Shown: one piece after another, positions 1-8,958 of the stretch
Position numbering within the stretch: the first letter of the stretch is position 1
Layout: the number at the start of each line of letters is the position of its first letter
Assembly: GCF_017875235.1 (NCBI RefSeq)
Contig: NZ_JAGGMI010000012.1
Coordinates: forward strand, 1 to 64,000
DNA length: 64,000 nt
Source of the DNA: Asticcacaulis solisilvae
GTDB taxonomy: Bacteria > Pseudomonadota > Alphaproteobacteria > Caulobacterales > Caulobacteraceae
Direction: 5' to 3'
Notes under the pieces: model-generated
The model's database searches: none
Told to the model about the DNA's origin: nothing
The model's input: the letters and a program-made list of their open reading frames with translations, nothing else
Program-made: the position numbers and the translations under genes

Positions 1-635
1 TTCTGGCCGGGTTTGAGGAACTTCGTGACGTTGAACTCCGACGAAAGCTTGGAGTCCTCGGAATAGCCAACCTTCTCGCCATTGACCCAGATGTAATAGG
101 CCGCGCCCGCTGCCCCGATATGCAGGAAGACGTCGTGACCGGTCCAATTGGCCGGGACCTCGAAGCCGCGCTTGTACGATCCGATCTCGATCATGTCGTG
201 CGGGATGAAGGGTTCATTGGCCGGGAACGGATACTTGATGTTCCAGAACTCCGGCAGGCCAAAGGCGCCGTCACCCTGCGCCTGGATCATGCCGGGCACC
301 TTGATCTTGGACCACGACGCGGTGTCGAAACCGTCGCGGTAGAAGTCAACGGGGCGGTTGTCGACGCCCTTCGAATATTTAAAGTCCCACGTGCCGTCGA
401 GCGAACGGTAAAGCCTTGAGCCCGTCATGTCGCCCTTCAGCGCCAGGTCCCTGCTTTCAAAATTGAAGAAGCTCGCCTTCATCGGCTCGCGATTGACCGA
501 AACAACATCAGCCTGCTCCCATTCCGCAGGGGCAGAAGACTGCGCATGCGCGAACGAGGAGCTGATCGCAATGGCGAGCCCGGCGCACACTGCGAATGCC
601 GTCATTGATTTAAGGCGCGAGCGATAGAGACGCAT
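1..635 (-). CDS. Partial GH2 beta-galactosidase, N-terminal part (exported)
   Basis: Reading leftward from ATG 633-635, the frame stays open to the window edge, so about 211 N-terminal residues are visible. Residues 1-31 form a signal peptide (basic start, hydrophobic core, AHA-type cleavage site). Then comes NREPMKASFFNFES, LDGTWDFKYSKG and a beta-sandwich with PVNWTGHDVFLHI-like and YIWVNGEKVGYSEDSK segments, typical of the sugar-binding domain of LacZ-type GH2 enzymes. The catalytic barrel lies outside the window, so beta-galactosidase is inferred from the N-terminal family signature. A GGGGGA Shine-Dalgarno-like run precedes the ATG; an in-frame ATG at codon 11 is less likely because it would shorten the signal peptide. 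It is the third gene after a TonB receptor and an MFS permease on the same strand, which suggests uptake and hydrolysis of galactosides. Confidence 0.85.
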   Translation of the reverse strand, partial: MRLYRSRLKSMTAFAVCAGLAIAISSSFAHAQSSAPAEWEQADVVSVNREPMKASFFNFESRDLALKGDMTGSRLYRSLDGTWDFKYSKGVDNRPVDFYRDGFDTASWSKIKVPGMIQAQGDGAFGLPEFWNIKYPFPANEPFIPHDMIEIGSYKRGFEVPANWTGHDVFLHIGAAGAAYYIWVNGEKVGYSEDSKLSSEFNVTKFLKPGQ

Positions 636-727
636 ATTTCCCCCGAAGCGAAGCAAGGTGAAGAAAAGACAACGGCAAGCGACGCCTGTCGGCGCGCAAC
701 ATTCCAGCCTGTCGGCTTGTGGTGAAT

Positions 728-743
728 TAAATCATATTATTTA
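728..743. promoter_or_regulatory. AT-rich palindromic motif upstream of the GH2 gene
   Basis: TAAATCATATTATTTA is an imperfect palindrome about 95 bases before the GH2 start. A 15/16 identical copy lies at 2260-2275, about 75 bases before the permease gene, and the core AATATGATT recurs at 5238-5246 before the TonB receptor gene. The shared spacing suggests an operator of a local sugar regulator not in this window. The rest of the 636-941 gap is AT-rich and holds no gene I can see. Confidence 0.4.
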
Positions 744-941
744 TGGTCGCAATAACGAATTTCTAAGCTGAAAATCAAAATGCGCGCACAGCAATTATCG
801 TCTCGGTCTCGTAAATCTGGAAAATATTATTTATTATGAATATGTTATGAATGCGCACGCAATGCCAGCCAGCATATCTCGCCGCGAATAAGTAGTCACA
901 CTTTTAATCGACGCTCGGAACAGGCCCGGATTCACTTAATT

Positions 942-2186
942 TCATGAACGCGATTCGTGAATACCGGAACGGCCAGCCGAAAAAAGCGGCTGCTTCGCAA
1001 AATAAAGCCAGGCGACGATGCACAGCCCAACACCAGCAAGCATGGCCATGAATCCATACCCCCGAACGCCGTAATTCTCGAAAATGATGCCCGAGAATAA
1101 CATGCCGACACCCGTCATTGCGCCGCTTGCATATGCTGAATTTATCGCCTGGCCAAGGCCTTCGTGCCCCGGAGGAACGAGCATGTAGACCAGTTCCAGG
1201 CCCGCAAGGTAGACGGCGACAAAGGACAGGCTGTGAAGCAGTTGCAGCGGCCAGAGCAGCCAAAAGTCGGAGACGACCGCGGCCAGCCCCCACCGCAAGA
1301 CGCCGGCCCCCGCCCCCAGCAGTAGAAGGCGCCAGGGCCCCAGGCGACGGCGCAATCGCCCGCCAAAACTCAGGAACACCAGTTCCGCCGCGACGGCGAG
1401 CGCCCACAGATATCCGCAGGAGGTGGCGGAGAGCCCCTCGCCTTGCCAGATGATTGTTGAGAAGGCGTAGTAGTAGCTGTGCGCCGCCTGGAGGCACCCC
1501 AGGGCAAGAATAAGCAGCACAAAGGCGCCGTTGCCCCAAAGCGCGCGCAGACGCGCCAGGCTTGGCTGATCGCGCCGCGGCAAAAGGGACGGATCGATCC
1601 GCGCGTTCGGGGGCAGCAAAAATTTCGCTCCCACGACCATCAGGCAGGCGGAGGCGACCATCCAGCCGAGCACGATGTCCACACCGACATTCCGCAGCAT
1701 GTAGCCAAGGCAGATGCTGGCGAAGATGAAGGCTCCGGACCCCACGGCCCGCACCCACGAAAAGCTGAACCGCTCGCTACGCCCCAGTTGCATGGTCATG
1801 GCGTCCAGCAGCGGCGTAGCGCTCGCCACAGCCGTAAATCCGATCCCAAACAGGCCGGCCAGAATGTAAAACGATTTAAGGTCCGTGAGGGGCGTAAGCG
1901 CCATCAGGCCATAGGCCACGGCAGCGGCGAGCGCCAGGCCAAGGAGCGGCGTTCGGTACCTTATAAAGCGGTCCGCCCACAATCCGGAAAGCGGCCCGGT
2001 CACGGCGCGGCATAGGAGCGGAATGGCCAGTATCCAGCCGATCTCCGTTGGAGACATTCCGTAGTGCCCAAGCCAGGACGGCAGGAACGGCAGGCTCGCG
2101 CCCGTGCCCGCGCATAGGATGGCGTAAAAAGCGGCCTGCCTGACAAGAATGCCGGCACCTACCGGGCGGACGAACAATGGTTTCAC
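942..2186 (-). CDS. MFS transporter, sugar/nucleoside permease-like (MFS_1_like)
   Basis: A 414-residue inner-membrane protein with about 12 hydrophobic segments. The pattern fits the major facilitator superfamily, branch MFS_1_like (LacY, HcaT, nucleoside:H+ symporter relatives): an N-terminal AILCAGTGASLPFLPSWL segment, then the loop 2-3 element GLWADRF after TM2. I infer proton-coupled import of a small sugar, most likely a galactoside, from its place between a TonB receptor (2440-5166) and a GH2 beta-galactosidase (1-635) on the same strand. The start is GTG at 2184-2186, preceded by a weak GGGA purine stretch; no better in-frame ATG is seen. Substrate cannot be read from the sequence; nucleoside or aromatic acid transport are alternatives. 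Confidence 0.8.
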   Translation of the reverse strand: MKPLFVRPVGAGILVRQAAFYAILCAGTGASLPFLPSWLGHYGMSPTEIGWILAIPLLCRAVTGPLSGLWADRFIRYRTPLLGLALAAAVAYGLMALTPLTDLKSFYILAGLFGIGFTAVASATPLLDAMTMQLGRSERFSFSWVRAVGSGAFIFASICLGYMLRNVGVDIVLGWMVASACLMVVGAKFLLPPNARIDPSLLPRRDQPSLARLRALWGNGAFVLLILALGCLQAAHSYYYAFSTIIWQGEGLSATSCGYLWALAVAAELVFLSFGGRLRRRLGPWRLLLLGAGAGVLRWGLAAVVSDFWLLWPLQLLHSLSFVAVYLAGLELVYMLVPPGHEGLGQAINSAYASGAMTGVGMLFSGIIFENYGVRGYGFMAMLAGVGLCIVAWLYFAKQPLFSAGRSGIHESRS

Positions 2187-2259
2187 CAGCTCTGTCCCGC
2201 AACGCTAGCGTCGATATTGTGCCTCATCCAAGTCCGACCAACTGCACGCCCGAGGCAAA

Positions 2260-2275
2260 CAAATCATATTATTTA
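2260..2275. promoter_or_regulatory. Second copy of the AT-rich palindromic motif, before the MFS gene
   Basis: CAAATCATATTATTTA differs from the 728-743 copy by one base and sits about 75 bases upstream of the permease start. It is a candidate operator shared by the permease and the GH2 gene. The 2187-2402 gap otherwise shows only AT-rich sequence. Confidence 0.4.
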
Positions 2276-2402
2276 CGCTTAACTAACGCCATATCGCGCG
2301 AAAGGACAAGAAAAAACGTCACAAGGCAAAAAATTAGTACGATTAATAATCATGCTCAAATATCACTCCGGCCGGACATTAGCGTCGAGGCAGGGCTGTA
2401 AG

Positions 2403-2427
2403 TAAAATGGGGGCTCTGAGAGCCCCC
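2403..2427 (-). terminator. Intrinsic terminator of the TonB receptor gene
   Basis: On the minus strand a GGGGGCTC / GAGCCCCC stem with a three-base loop is followed by ATTTTA, 13 bases after the receptor stop codon. It separates the receptor transcript from the downstream permease gene, which supports independent promoters for the two. Confidence 0.7.
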
Positions 2428-2439
2428 ACTCCGTGAAAC

Positions 2440-5166
2440 TTAGTGATACTTAAATCGAACAGAGAGACCGAAATACCGCCCCTCGTCGCGGATATCGCGG
2501 ACAAACTTCCTGCCAGCCTCATAGACATGGTAGTTATGGAACGGCTCGGCCAGGATGTTCGAGATATCGAAGTTGATCGTATAGGTATCGTTCGGTGAGT
2601 AGTTGAACGAGTAGTCCAGCCGGTTGACCGCCTCCGTACCCTCGCCCTCGACGCCCGCATTCCGGTTGTCGTAACCGTTGATCCAGCGCGAACGGCCATT
2701 GTACGACAGGCGCGTGGAGATCTTGTCCTTCTCGTAGAAGATGGCCAGGTTATAGCTCCAGTTGGAGACGCCCGGAATCTTGACCATCGCCCCTTCGGCA
2801 TCGATGGCCGCCGGCAACTGGTTATAGGCGTCAAGATAGGTGACATTGGCCTGGATGCCAAAGCCGCTCCAGGCGCCTGGCAGGAAGTCGAGGAAGGTCT
2901 GGCCGGCGACTTCAATACCCTTGATGGCGCCAGTACCGGCGTTTTCGGGACGCGAAACCTGAAGGTCACCATAGACCGGGTCATCGACGCGGCGGGTGTA
3001 GTTGCTGATGAAGCCGTCCAGGTCATGATAGAAGACGGCGATGCTGGCCGACGTATTCGACGATGGGTAATATTCCCAGGTGACGTCGTAATTGATCGAG
3101 GTCAGCGGCTTCAGATCCGGATTGCCGGCTGAGCCATAGGCGTCCGGAAGTGACGGATCGATCGTGCCGGTCTGGACGTTCTGAGAGATGTTCAGGGCCG
3201 GGTTGAGCTGGCCGAAGTCCGGGCGGGTGCGTGTCTTGGTGACGGCGAGGCGGATCTGCATGTCATTCTTCGGACGCAGGCGCATGCTGATATTGGGCAG
3301 TACATCGGTGTAGTTCTGCGTGATCGTGCGCGGCACCGCTTCGGTGACGCCATTCCAGGTCACGGTGGAGTTGCCGCTGTACTCGCCGACCGTATTGACG
3401 ACCCGTACGCCGATATTACCGTCAACATCAGAACCGAAGAAGCGGGTCTCGTAACGCCCCTGGACATAGCCGGTGTAGGTGGCTTCCTTCGCCGTGAAAC
3501 CGCGGTAAGGATTATAGCCCATCAGATCGGCTTGCCACTGGGCTTGCGTATTTTTCCAGCCCTGGTCGGTCGGATTAAGCGCGACGAGTTGCGCCAGGGC
3601 GGCCCGGGTCGACGTGAGAAGGCCCTGGCGGTTATCCACGATGCCGTCGCGCGAAGGCTGCAGATAGTTGCGGAAGCCATGCTCGCCGCCGCGGAAGGTA
3701 TCCTGCGTCAGGGAGAGGTCACCGACCGGAATGGAGGTGAACGGTATGGCGAGCGGCAGCACCCAGGCATAGCGATCATTGCTTCTGGCATAGGCGTTGC
3801 GGTCGGAATAACGTAGGCCGGCCTTCACCTGCTTGAAGAAGCTCCAGTCGGTGTCATAGACCGCGTCGCCGCGCCATTGGATGCCGTTGCCGCCGACCTT
3901 GTAGATGCTTTCATAATAGCCGCGCCAGATATAGTTGGCGGGGTCCGATACATCCAGTCCCGGGGCCGACCATGCCACGCCGCCGTCTGAGACGAAGTTC
4001 ACATTGATCGGATAGGATTGCTTGATCGCCGAATCGAGGCTCCAGGCCGAGTTCGAATACAGGCTGTTCGTATAGGCCAGGTCGGTCGACAGTTTCAGCC
4101 TGCCGTTGGTATAGCTGCCGCCCACCGCGATCTGCTGCGTGTCGGTGCGATCGAAGCCGGTCGAACGATAGAACTGGATCGGGTCGCCACCGGTATTGGT
4201 CATGCTCAGCACCTGGTTGGTGCCGTCCTGCATGACGATATTGCTCTTGGTGCCGTTCCACAGCGGGGCCTGAGCCCAGTCGTTGGCATGTTCGGCGCGA
4301 TAGGCCTGCCACAGCAGATCGGCATAGAGCTCAACCTTGTCGTTCGGGCGCCATTGCAGGGTCGCGTTGGCGGACGGACGCCAGCGGTGGCCGGTATCCA
4401 TGTACACCCCGGCCGAGTTCGGGAAGCGGATCGTCTGGCCACCGACCGTCGCGCTGCCGATAAAGCCATCCGCCCAGCGCACGGCGTTGCGAAAATCCTG
4501 CTCGGTGTAGGACAGGTTCACCAGGGCGCCGAAATCACCGTGACTGGTGGACCAGCGATCGGTGATCAGCAGGTTGCCGTTGGTGTTGAACTTGTCATTC
4601 TGGTCGTTGTAGGTCTCGCGGATGGCGCCATCGATTTCGAAACCCTTGAAGTCGAACGGACGGCGCGTGCGGACGTTGATCAGGCCGGCCAGGCCCGGCT
4701 CAAGCAGATCGGCGGTGCCGGACTTGTACACCTCCATGCCGGCCAAAGCGCCGGACGGAAAGTCCTGCATCTGGACGCGACGCAATTCGGCGGTCGAAAT
4801 GTCACGGCCGTTCACTGTTGTGGCGACGTCCGGCAGGCCCCGCACCAGAACGCCGCTGCCCTCATCGCTGCCATGGGAAATCTGCACGCCCGGCAGGCGT
4901 GCCAGCGATTCGGCTGCGTTTACGTCCGGCAGCTTGCCGATGTCTTCGGCAACGATAGCGTCGATGATCGAATCAGACCGCTGCTTGATGACCTGCGCGG
5001 ACCGCATGCTGGCGCGATAGCCTTTGACGACGACCGCCTCATCCTGCGCATCTTTGGACTGCTCTGTCTTTTGCTCGGAATTTTCCGCGGTCTGAGCCAT
5101 CGCCACCCCTTGCGTGGCAAGCAAAAGGATCGATGCGGACGCAAAAAGTCGCAATGTGGGTCTCAT
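2440..5166 (-). CDS. TonB-dependent receptor (TonB-Xanth-Caul type)
   Basis: A 908-residue outer-membrane receptor. Residues 1-25 are a signal peptide ending AMAQ. A plug domain follows (VVVKGYRASMRSA, then DIGKLPDVNAAESLARLPGV and VLVRGLPDVATTVNG), then a long beta-barrel ending in GLSVRFKYH. This is the proteobacterial receptor type linked to import of plant oligosaccharides. The start ATG is preceded by AGGAAGG. It lies upstream of an MFS permease and a GH2 beta-galactosidase on the same strand, so galactoside-containing oligosaccharide uptake is likely but unproved. It lacks the TATACG(A/G)TATAC operator found before the other two receptors in the window, which suggests separate regulation. 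Confidence 0.9.
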   Translation of the reverse strand: MRPTLRLFASASILLLATQGVAMAQTAENSEQKTEQSKDAQDEAVVVKGYRASMRSAQVIKQRSDSIIDAIVAEDIGKLPDVNAAESLARLPGVQISHGSDEGSGVLVRGLPDVATTVNGRDISTAELRRVQMQDFPSGALAGMEVYKSGTADLLEPGLAGLINVRTRRPFDFKGFEIDGAIRETYNDQNDKFNTNGNLLITDRWSTSHGDFGALVNLSYTEQDFRNAVRWADGFIGSATVGGQTIRFPNSAGVYMDTGHRWRPSANATLQWRPNDKVELYADLLWQAYRAEHANDWAQAPLWNGTKSNIVMQDGTNQVLSMTNTGGDPIQFYRSTGFDRTDTQQIAVGGSYTNGRLKLSTDLAYTNSLYSNSAWSLDSAIKQSYPINVNFVSDGGVAWSAPGLDVSDPANYIWRGYYESIYKVGGNGIQWRGDAVYDTDWSFFKQVKAGLRYSDRNAYARSNDRYAWVLPLAIPFTSIPVGDLSLTQDTFRGGEHGFRNYLQPSRDGIVDNRQGLLTSTRAALAQLVALNPTDQGWKNTQAQWQADLMGYNPYRGFTAKEATYTGYVQGRYETRFFGSDVDGNIGVRVVNTVGEYSGNSTVTWNGVTEAVPRTITQNYTDVLPNISMRLRPKNDMQIRLAVTKTRTRPDFGQLNPALNISQNVQTGTIDPSLPDAYGSAGNPDLKPLTSINYDVTWEYYPSSNTSASIAVFYHDLDGFISNYTRRVDDPVYGDLQVSRPENAGTGAIKGIEVAGQTFLDFLPGAWSGFGIQANVTYLDAYNQLPAAIDAEGAMVKIPGVSNWSYNLAIFYEKDKISTRLSYNGRSRWINGYDNRNAGVEGEGTEAVNRLDYSFNYSPNDTYTINFDISNILAEPFHNYHVYEAGRKFVRDIRDEGRYFGLSVRFKYH

Positions 5167-5760
5167 AATGAACCTTCCTGAGTATCTTATTTGTCTTTTC
5201 GCCGGCTGTGGCCGCCAGGCCGGGTGATTTGTAAGACAATATGATTAAATGTATAGGGTCAATTTCAAATAGTAGGACAAAATTAATGCCATGTGTCCGA
5301 TTTGCGACACTGCTATAATGTGGCCGAATCTGCAACTGTGAATTAAATTATTTTTATTAATAACAGACACATAAATCGATCAGACTCTAGGGCAAGACGC
5401 CGTCAGGGTTAAAATTCATAACAAGACAAAGATAACGACGTGATGCGAAAGGTTGAACATCGTCATAATTAAATCATACTTTTGGTGGGTATGACTGAAA
5501 TTAAAGCTGTTTATTTTGCCGAGCCTTACGTTTCCATTCACCTCGGGCGGGAGCATTGTGACGCAACCGCTTTGGGCTAAACCGCTAAGGTTGCACCGAT
5601 AAGACGTGTGCTCCGCTTAAACGCCGGCCTTGCCCTTTCCAATCACGGCCTGGCGGGCACCTTCAAATCGTTGTCTTCATTGATAACTTGACGCAACAAA
5701 GTTGAAACGGGCGAGAAGACAAATTGATGGTGGCTCGCGGCTGGTTATCGGTGCGTTAGG
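5167..5760. other. Non-coding AT-rich stretch before the receptor gene
   Basis: About 600 bases with no credible gene. It holds the receptor promoter region, with AATATGATT at 5238-5246 and TAAATCATA at 5470-5478 resembling the motif at 728-743. I see no RNA gene or repeat array. Confidence 0.5.
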
Positions 5761-5860
5761 TCAGCCCTTCAGCACGCAATAAGTCACTTCGCCGACCTCC
5801 CCAGAAGAACTGCGCCCCGTCGTGGTATGCGGGTTCCAGGTCTCGCGACCGCTTGCTACT
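5761..5860 (-). pseudogene. Remnant of a second PseF-type cytidylyltransferase gene
   Basis: Read on the minus strand, 5849-5860 down to about 5811 encodes SKRSRDLEPAYHDGAQFFWG. This matches the SKRSQDLEPAYHDAAQFYWG segment of the intact PseF at 8094-8789. Directly after it, in a shifted frame, comes VGEVTYCVLKG and a stop, matching the PseF C-terminus VAEVTYRVLKGLA. About 35 residues of the parent are deleted between the two blocks and everything N-terminal is missing. It is therefore a decayed C-terminal scrap of a paralogue, not a functional gene. It lies just before the FkbM methyltransferase gene, so the methyltransferase pair is flanked by a PseF gene and a PseF scrap. Confidence 0.8.
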
Positions 5861-5948
5861 GAACGAACCGATGAGGTTTTACCGGGGCATTTCTGGCTAA
5901 AGGTGCTGTTAAGGATAATGGCATAGCGTCCCCACAAAGGAGTCGCGC

Positions 5949-7106
5949 ATGGACCTCATGGAACGTTTGGGCTTGTTCGAGCCCGGCCAGATCGACTTTG
6001 GCGCTTCCGCCTTTACCGCCGCGCTGGATGCATGGCGCGAACGCAAACGTGCGCTCGACCTGCCGCGCCGCCCCCTTGTTCTCGTCGGTGCGGGTTCGGT
6101 GCTGGCCGCGCCGTTCGTCGAAGGCTGCCTGAAAAGCTGCAATGTCATCGCACTGCTCGATAACGCTAAGGCCGGAACGGAAAGCTTCGGCGTACCGGTG
6201 ATCGGCGACGGGCAACTGCCTGACGTGCTGCGGGCTAACCCGGAGGCGATCGGTATCCTGTGCTGCGGTTCGGAACGCGCGCTTGACCATTTTCGCGCCA
6301 ATTGGCCGGCGGGCGTGCCGCTGCTGTTTTACTTTGAGGTGCTGGCCTTGTGGCCGGGTGTCGCCGAAGCTGGCCCGAGCCTTGATTTCATCGGTGCGTT
6401 CCAAGATCTGAACTCGGTCCAGGCAGCGTACGATACGGCGCGGCGCCATCTGCGTGATTCCCTGAGCCTGAAAACACTTGACGCTGTGCTGCTGTATCGT
6501 CTGACCTGGGCGCCCGAGGTGCTGGATGGCATTCGTAAGCCCGAAAAGGCAATCTATTTCGAGCCGGACGTAATGCCCCTTCACGATTTGGAAGTGCTCG
6601 TCGATGGCGGCGCCTATGACGGTGATACCGCCAGGGATTTCGCCGCCAAGACGCAGAACCGCTACGGTCACATTCACGCTTTCGAACTCGATCCGGCCGT
6701 TGCCGCCGCCTTCGCCGCAAAAACAGCCCAAATGGAGCGTGTCACTCTGCACAGCGTGGGGCTATGGAACGGACCGGATACCTTGAGGCTGCAACACCGG
6801 ACCGACAACGGTGGCCGTATCAGCGACGCTGGCGAGGTGAAGGTCGATCTTGTGGCTTTGGACGATATCGATGTCGGCGCGCCGACCGTGATAAAGCTCG
6901 ACGTCGAAGGCGCGGAGGTAAATGCGCTGGCGGGGGCCGCGGCCACCATCCGCCGCCATAAGCCGAAACTGGCCATTTGCGCCTATCACAAGCACGATGA
7001 CCTGGTGACTTTGTTCGAGGCCATAGGTGCGATTCGCGACGACTATAGCTTTTCCCTGCGGCACTATTCGCCGCTGGCCTATGACACGGTTATCTACGCG
7101 ACCTGA
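5949..7106 (+). CDS. FkbM-family SAM-dependent methyltransferase
   Basis: A 385-residue cytosolic protein. The N-terminal third has a Rossmann-like start (LVLVGAGSVLAAPFVEGC, IALLDN) as in sugar- or nucleotide-binding extensions. The C-terminal part, residues about 215-380, is the FkbM methyltransferase fold: VDGGAYDGDTARDF (SAM-binding motif I), AFELDP (motif II), LDDI, and the hallmark IKLDVEGAEVNAL with KPKLAICAYH. AAAGGAG at 5936-5942 with a six-base gap fixes the ATG. FkbM enzymes O-methylate sugars and polyketides. Here the neighbours are another methyltransferase and pseudaminic acid genes, so I infer methylation of a surface glycan, perhaps the flagellar one. The acceptor is not visible in the sequence. 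Confidence 0.88.
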   Translation: MDLMERLGLFEPGQIDFGASAFTAALDAWRERKRALDLPRRPLVLVGAGSVLAAPFVEGCLKSCNVIALLDNAKAGTESFGVPVIGDGQLPDVLRANPEAIGILCCGSERALDHFRANWPAGVPLLFYFEVLALWPGVAEAGPSLDFIGAFQDLNSVQAAYDTARRHLRDSLSLKTLDAVLLYRLTWAPEVLDGIRKPEKAIYFEPDVMPLHDLEVLVDGGAYDGDTARDFAAKTQNRYGHIHAFELDPAVAAAFAAKTAQMERVTLHSVGLWNGPDTLRLQHRTDNGGRISDAGEVKVDLVALDDIDVGAPTVIKLDVEGAEVNALAGAAATIRRHKPKLAICAYHKHDDLVTLFEAIGAIRDDYSFSLRHYSPLAYDTVIYAT

Positions 7107-7167
7107 AGGTCGACTTCGGCATTACCGATGGGGCGGCTTCCGCGGCCAGCCTGTGTAAGGAGACTCT

Positions 7168-8076
7168 ATGCAAAAGGACGACAATGCTTGTCCCTCGTGC
7201 CAGCGCAGGCAGCTTGCGTTTCAGTATGCCCTGACGAACCCGGAGTTCCATACGGCACGGTGCAGGGATTGCGGTTTTATAGCCATGCATCCCTATCCTT
7301 CGGACTCTTTTCTTGAACGGCATTACAAAGAACGTGGGCTTTATAATTCGGAGGCGGATGAATCCGCCTATGTACGGGCTGTCGCCGATCGGGCAAAGTT
7401 GATCGAAGGCCTCTTGGACCGTGCGGGGAAAAGGGGTGCGACTGGCAAGGCTGTTGATTTTGGCGCGGGCGCGGGCATCGGTGTGGCTGCTCAGATGTCT
7501 CTGGGCTTCACCAGCCTGGGTATTGAAACGAATCCTCACGCGCAGTCTGTCGGACGCCGTTTGTTCGAAGCCGAAATTGTCGATCTAAGTCTTGATGAGA
7601 TGCCAGGCGAACTGGCCCTGTTCACGGTTTTCGAGGTCCTGGAGCACATAAAGTACCCCCGCGAATTTCTGGCTGCCGTTTGTACACACATGGAGACATC
7701 GGGAACCGTGCTCGGGACAGTACCCAACTATAACGGACTGGCGCGCTATATTCGCGGCAAGCACTCTATCGCATTGGCCTGGCCCGAACACATCAACCAG
7801 TTTACCCGCGCCACGCTTAGGCGCACGCTCGAAGAGGCTGGGCTCGACGTGGTCTACATCGGATTTCCGCCACCCTATGGCGTCGTTTTTACCTTCGGCC
7901 TGCGTGCCTGGATACTGAAACATCTCAAGCCGGCTGCCGTGGCAAAAACGACGGCGTCCGTCATTACCTGGGTCAAGAAATATATCGCCTATCCCTTGCC
8001 CAACCTGTTTGCGGAAAAGACCGGATTTCTCGGCCATGGCCTGGTCTTCGTTGCCACGAAGAAAACACAGGCGTGA
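7168..8076 (+). CDS. Class I SAM methyltransferase with N-terminal zinc ribbon
   Basis: A 302-residue protein. Residues 8-39 hold a zinc-ribbon pair, CPSC and CRDC, of the kind seen in C-methyltransferases and Methyltransf_23 proteins acting on deoxysugars. The SAM fold follows: AVDFGAGAGIG (motif I, about residue 95), LGIETNPHA, then FEVLEHIKYPREFL, the usual motif after the active loop. The C-terminal segment contains two hydrophobic stretches (YGVVFTFGLRAWIL and the YIAYPLPNLF region), perhaps for membrane-proximal substrates. AAGGAGA about seven bases before the ATG supports the start. It follows the FkbM gene by 61 bases on the same strand and ends convergently 17 bases from pseF. Its acceptor is unknown; a surface sugar or lipid-linked glycan is inferred. 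Confidence 0.82.
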   Translation: MQKDDNACPSCQRRQLAFQYALTNPEFHTARCRDCGFIAMHPYPSDSFLERHYKERGLYNSEADESAYVRAVADRAKLIEGLLDRAGKRGATGKAVDFGAGAGIGVAAQMSLGFTSLGIETNPHAQSVGRRLFEAEIVDLSLDEMPGELALFTVFEVLEHIKYPREFLAAVCTHMETSGTVLGTVPNYNGLARYIRGKHSIALAWPEHINQFTRATLRRTLEEAGLDVVYIGFPPPYGVVFTFGLRAWILKHLKPAAVAKTTASVITWVKKYIAYPLPNLFAEKTGFLGHGLVFVATKKTQA

Positions 8077-8093
8077 TCGCCGGGCGCAAGCGC

Positions 8094-8789
8094 CTACGCC
8101 AAGCCCTTCAGAACGCGATAGGTGACTTCGGCCACTTCCCAATCCTCGGGCGTATCGATATCGACGACATGGGTCCGTGGCAGGATGACTGGCGCCGATA
8201 TCGGCGAAAACGCGGTTTCGCCGTTAACCCACGCATCCGACCAACCCCAGTAGAACTGGGCCGCATCGTGATAAGCCGGCTCAAGGTCCTGCGATCGTTT
8301 GCTGAGATTTTCCGGCCAGAACATATCGACGCTGCCGTTGGCTGTCTGTTTCAGCGCGCGCTGGATGGGAAATGGGAAGGACGTCACGGAAAAGGCAAAG
8401 CGACGGCCGGGTTCGGACAACCGCGCCCACCCCTCTTTCAGCTTCTCAGGATCGATCAGGGGAGCGGTCGCGTAGATACAGCAGGTGGCGTCATAGGCCA
8501 TGCCCTGGTCACGGAACCATTGGATGGCATGGACCACTACGGCGCCGGTGCCGGCGTAGTCATTGGCCAGGTCCGCTGGCCGGACAAACGGCGTTGCCGC
8601 GCCATGGGCGCGCGCGACCTCGGCGATTTCTTCGTCGTCCGTCGACACAATGATCGTGTCGAACAATCCGCATTCGCGCGCGGCCCGGATCGAATAGCTG
8701 ATCATCGGCTGGCCGTGGAAAGACTTGATGTTCTTGCGCGGAATGCGTTTTGAGCCGCCGCGCGCCGGGATAACGCAAAGCTTTTTCAC
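8094..8789 (-). CDS. pseF: Pseudaminic acid cytidylyltransferase (acylneuraminate cytidylyltransferase family)
   Basis: A 231-residue enzyme that would activate pseudaminic acid with CTP to give CMP-pseudaminic acid, the donor for flagellin glycosylation. The N-terminus VIPARGGSKRIPRKNIK is the CTP-binding signature of the family. IIVSTDDEEIAEVARAHGA and ATAPLIDP follow, then SKRSQDLEPAYHDAAQFYWG, which is characteristic of PseF rather than NeuA. The start is GTG at 8787-8789; the upstream ATG is out of frame. The gene is convergent with the methyltransferase at 7168-8076. A deletion-ridden C-terminal scrap of a second copy lies at 5761-5860. PseG (16217) and a PseH-like enzyme (17196) are in the same island; PseB, PseC and PseI are not in the window. 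Confidence 0.9.
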   Translation of the reverse strand: MKKLCVIPARGGSKRIPRKNIKSFHGQPMISYSIRAARECGLFDTIIVSTDDEEIAEVARAHGAATPFVRPADLANDYAGTGAVVVHAIQWFRDQGMAYDATCCIYATAPLIDPEKLKEGWARLSEPGRRFAFSVTSFPFPIQRALKQTANGSVDMFWPENLSKRSQDLEPAYHDAAQFYWGWSDAWVNGETAFSPISAPVILPRTHVVDIDTPEDWEVAEVTYRVLKGLA

Positions 8790-8856
8790 GAGAAGACCAG
8801 CCTGTTCATGTATGGGGACAAGTGCGGATCAGGCGCTTCGCGAAGGCGGCCAGACT

Positions 8857-8958
8857 TAGAGCATGATGCGTTTAATCCGAACCGTCATCATGCCCTAGGC
8901 TTTTGTTTTTTCGCGATATAGCCAAAAACCGCTGCACACTTTTTGGCATTTCGCTCTA
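8857..8958. repeat. Dispersed 102-bp palindromic-ended intergenic element, copy 1
   Basis: It begins TAGAGCATGATGCG and ends GGCATTTCGCTCTA; the ends are inverted TAGAGC/GCTCTA-type repeats and the middle holds AACCGCTGCACACTTTTTGG. The copy at 20845-20946 has the same length and only about a dozen mismatches. The right end CTA supplies the TAG stop of the adjacent minus-strand carrier protein gene. Such short non-coding palindromic elements occur in many copies in alphaproteobacterial genomes; no transposase is encoded. Confidence 0.85.
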
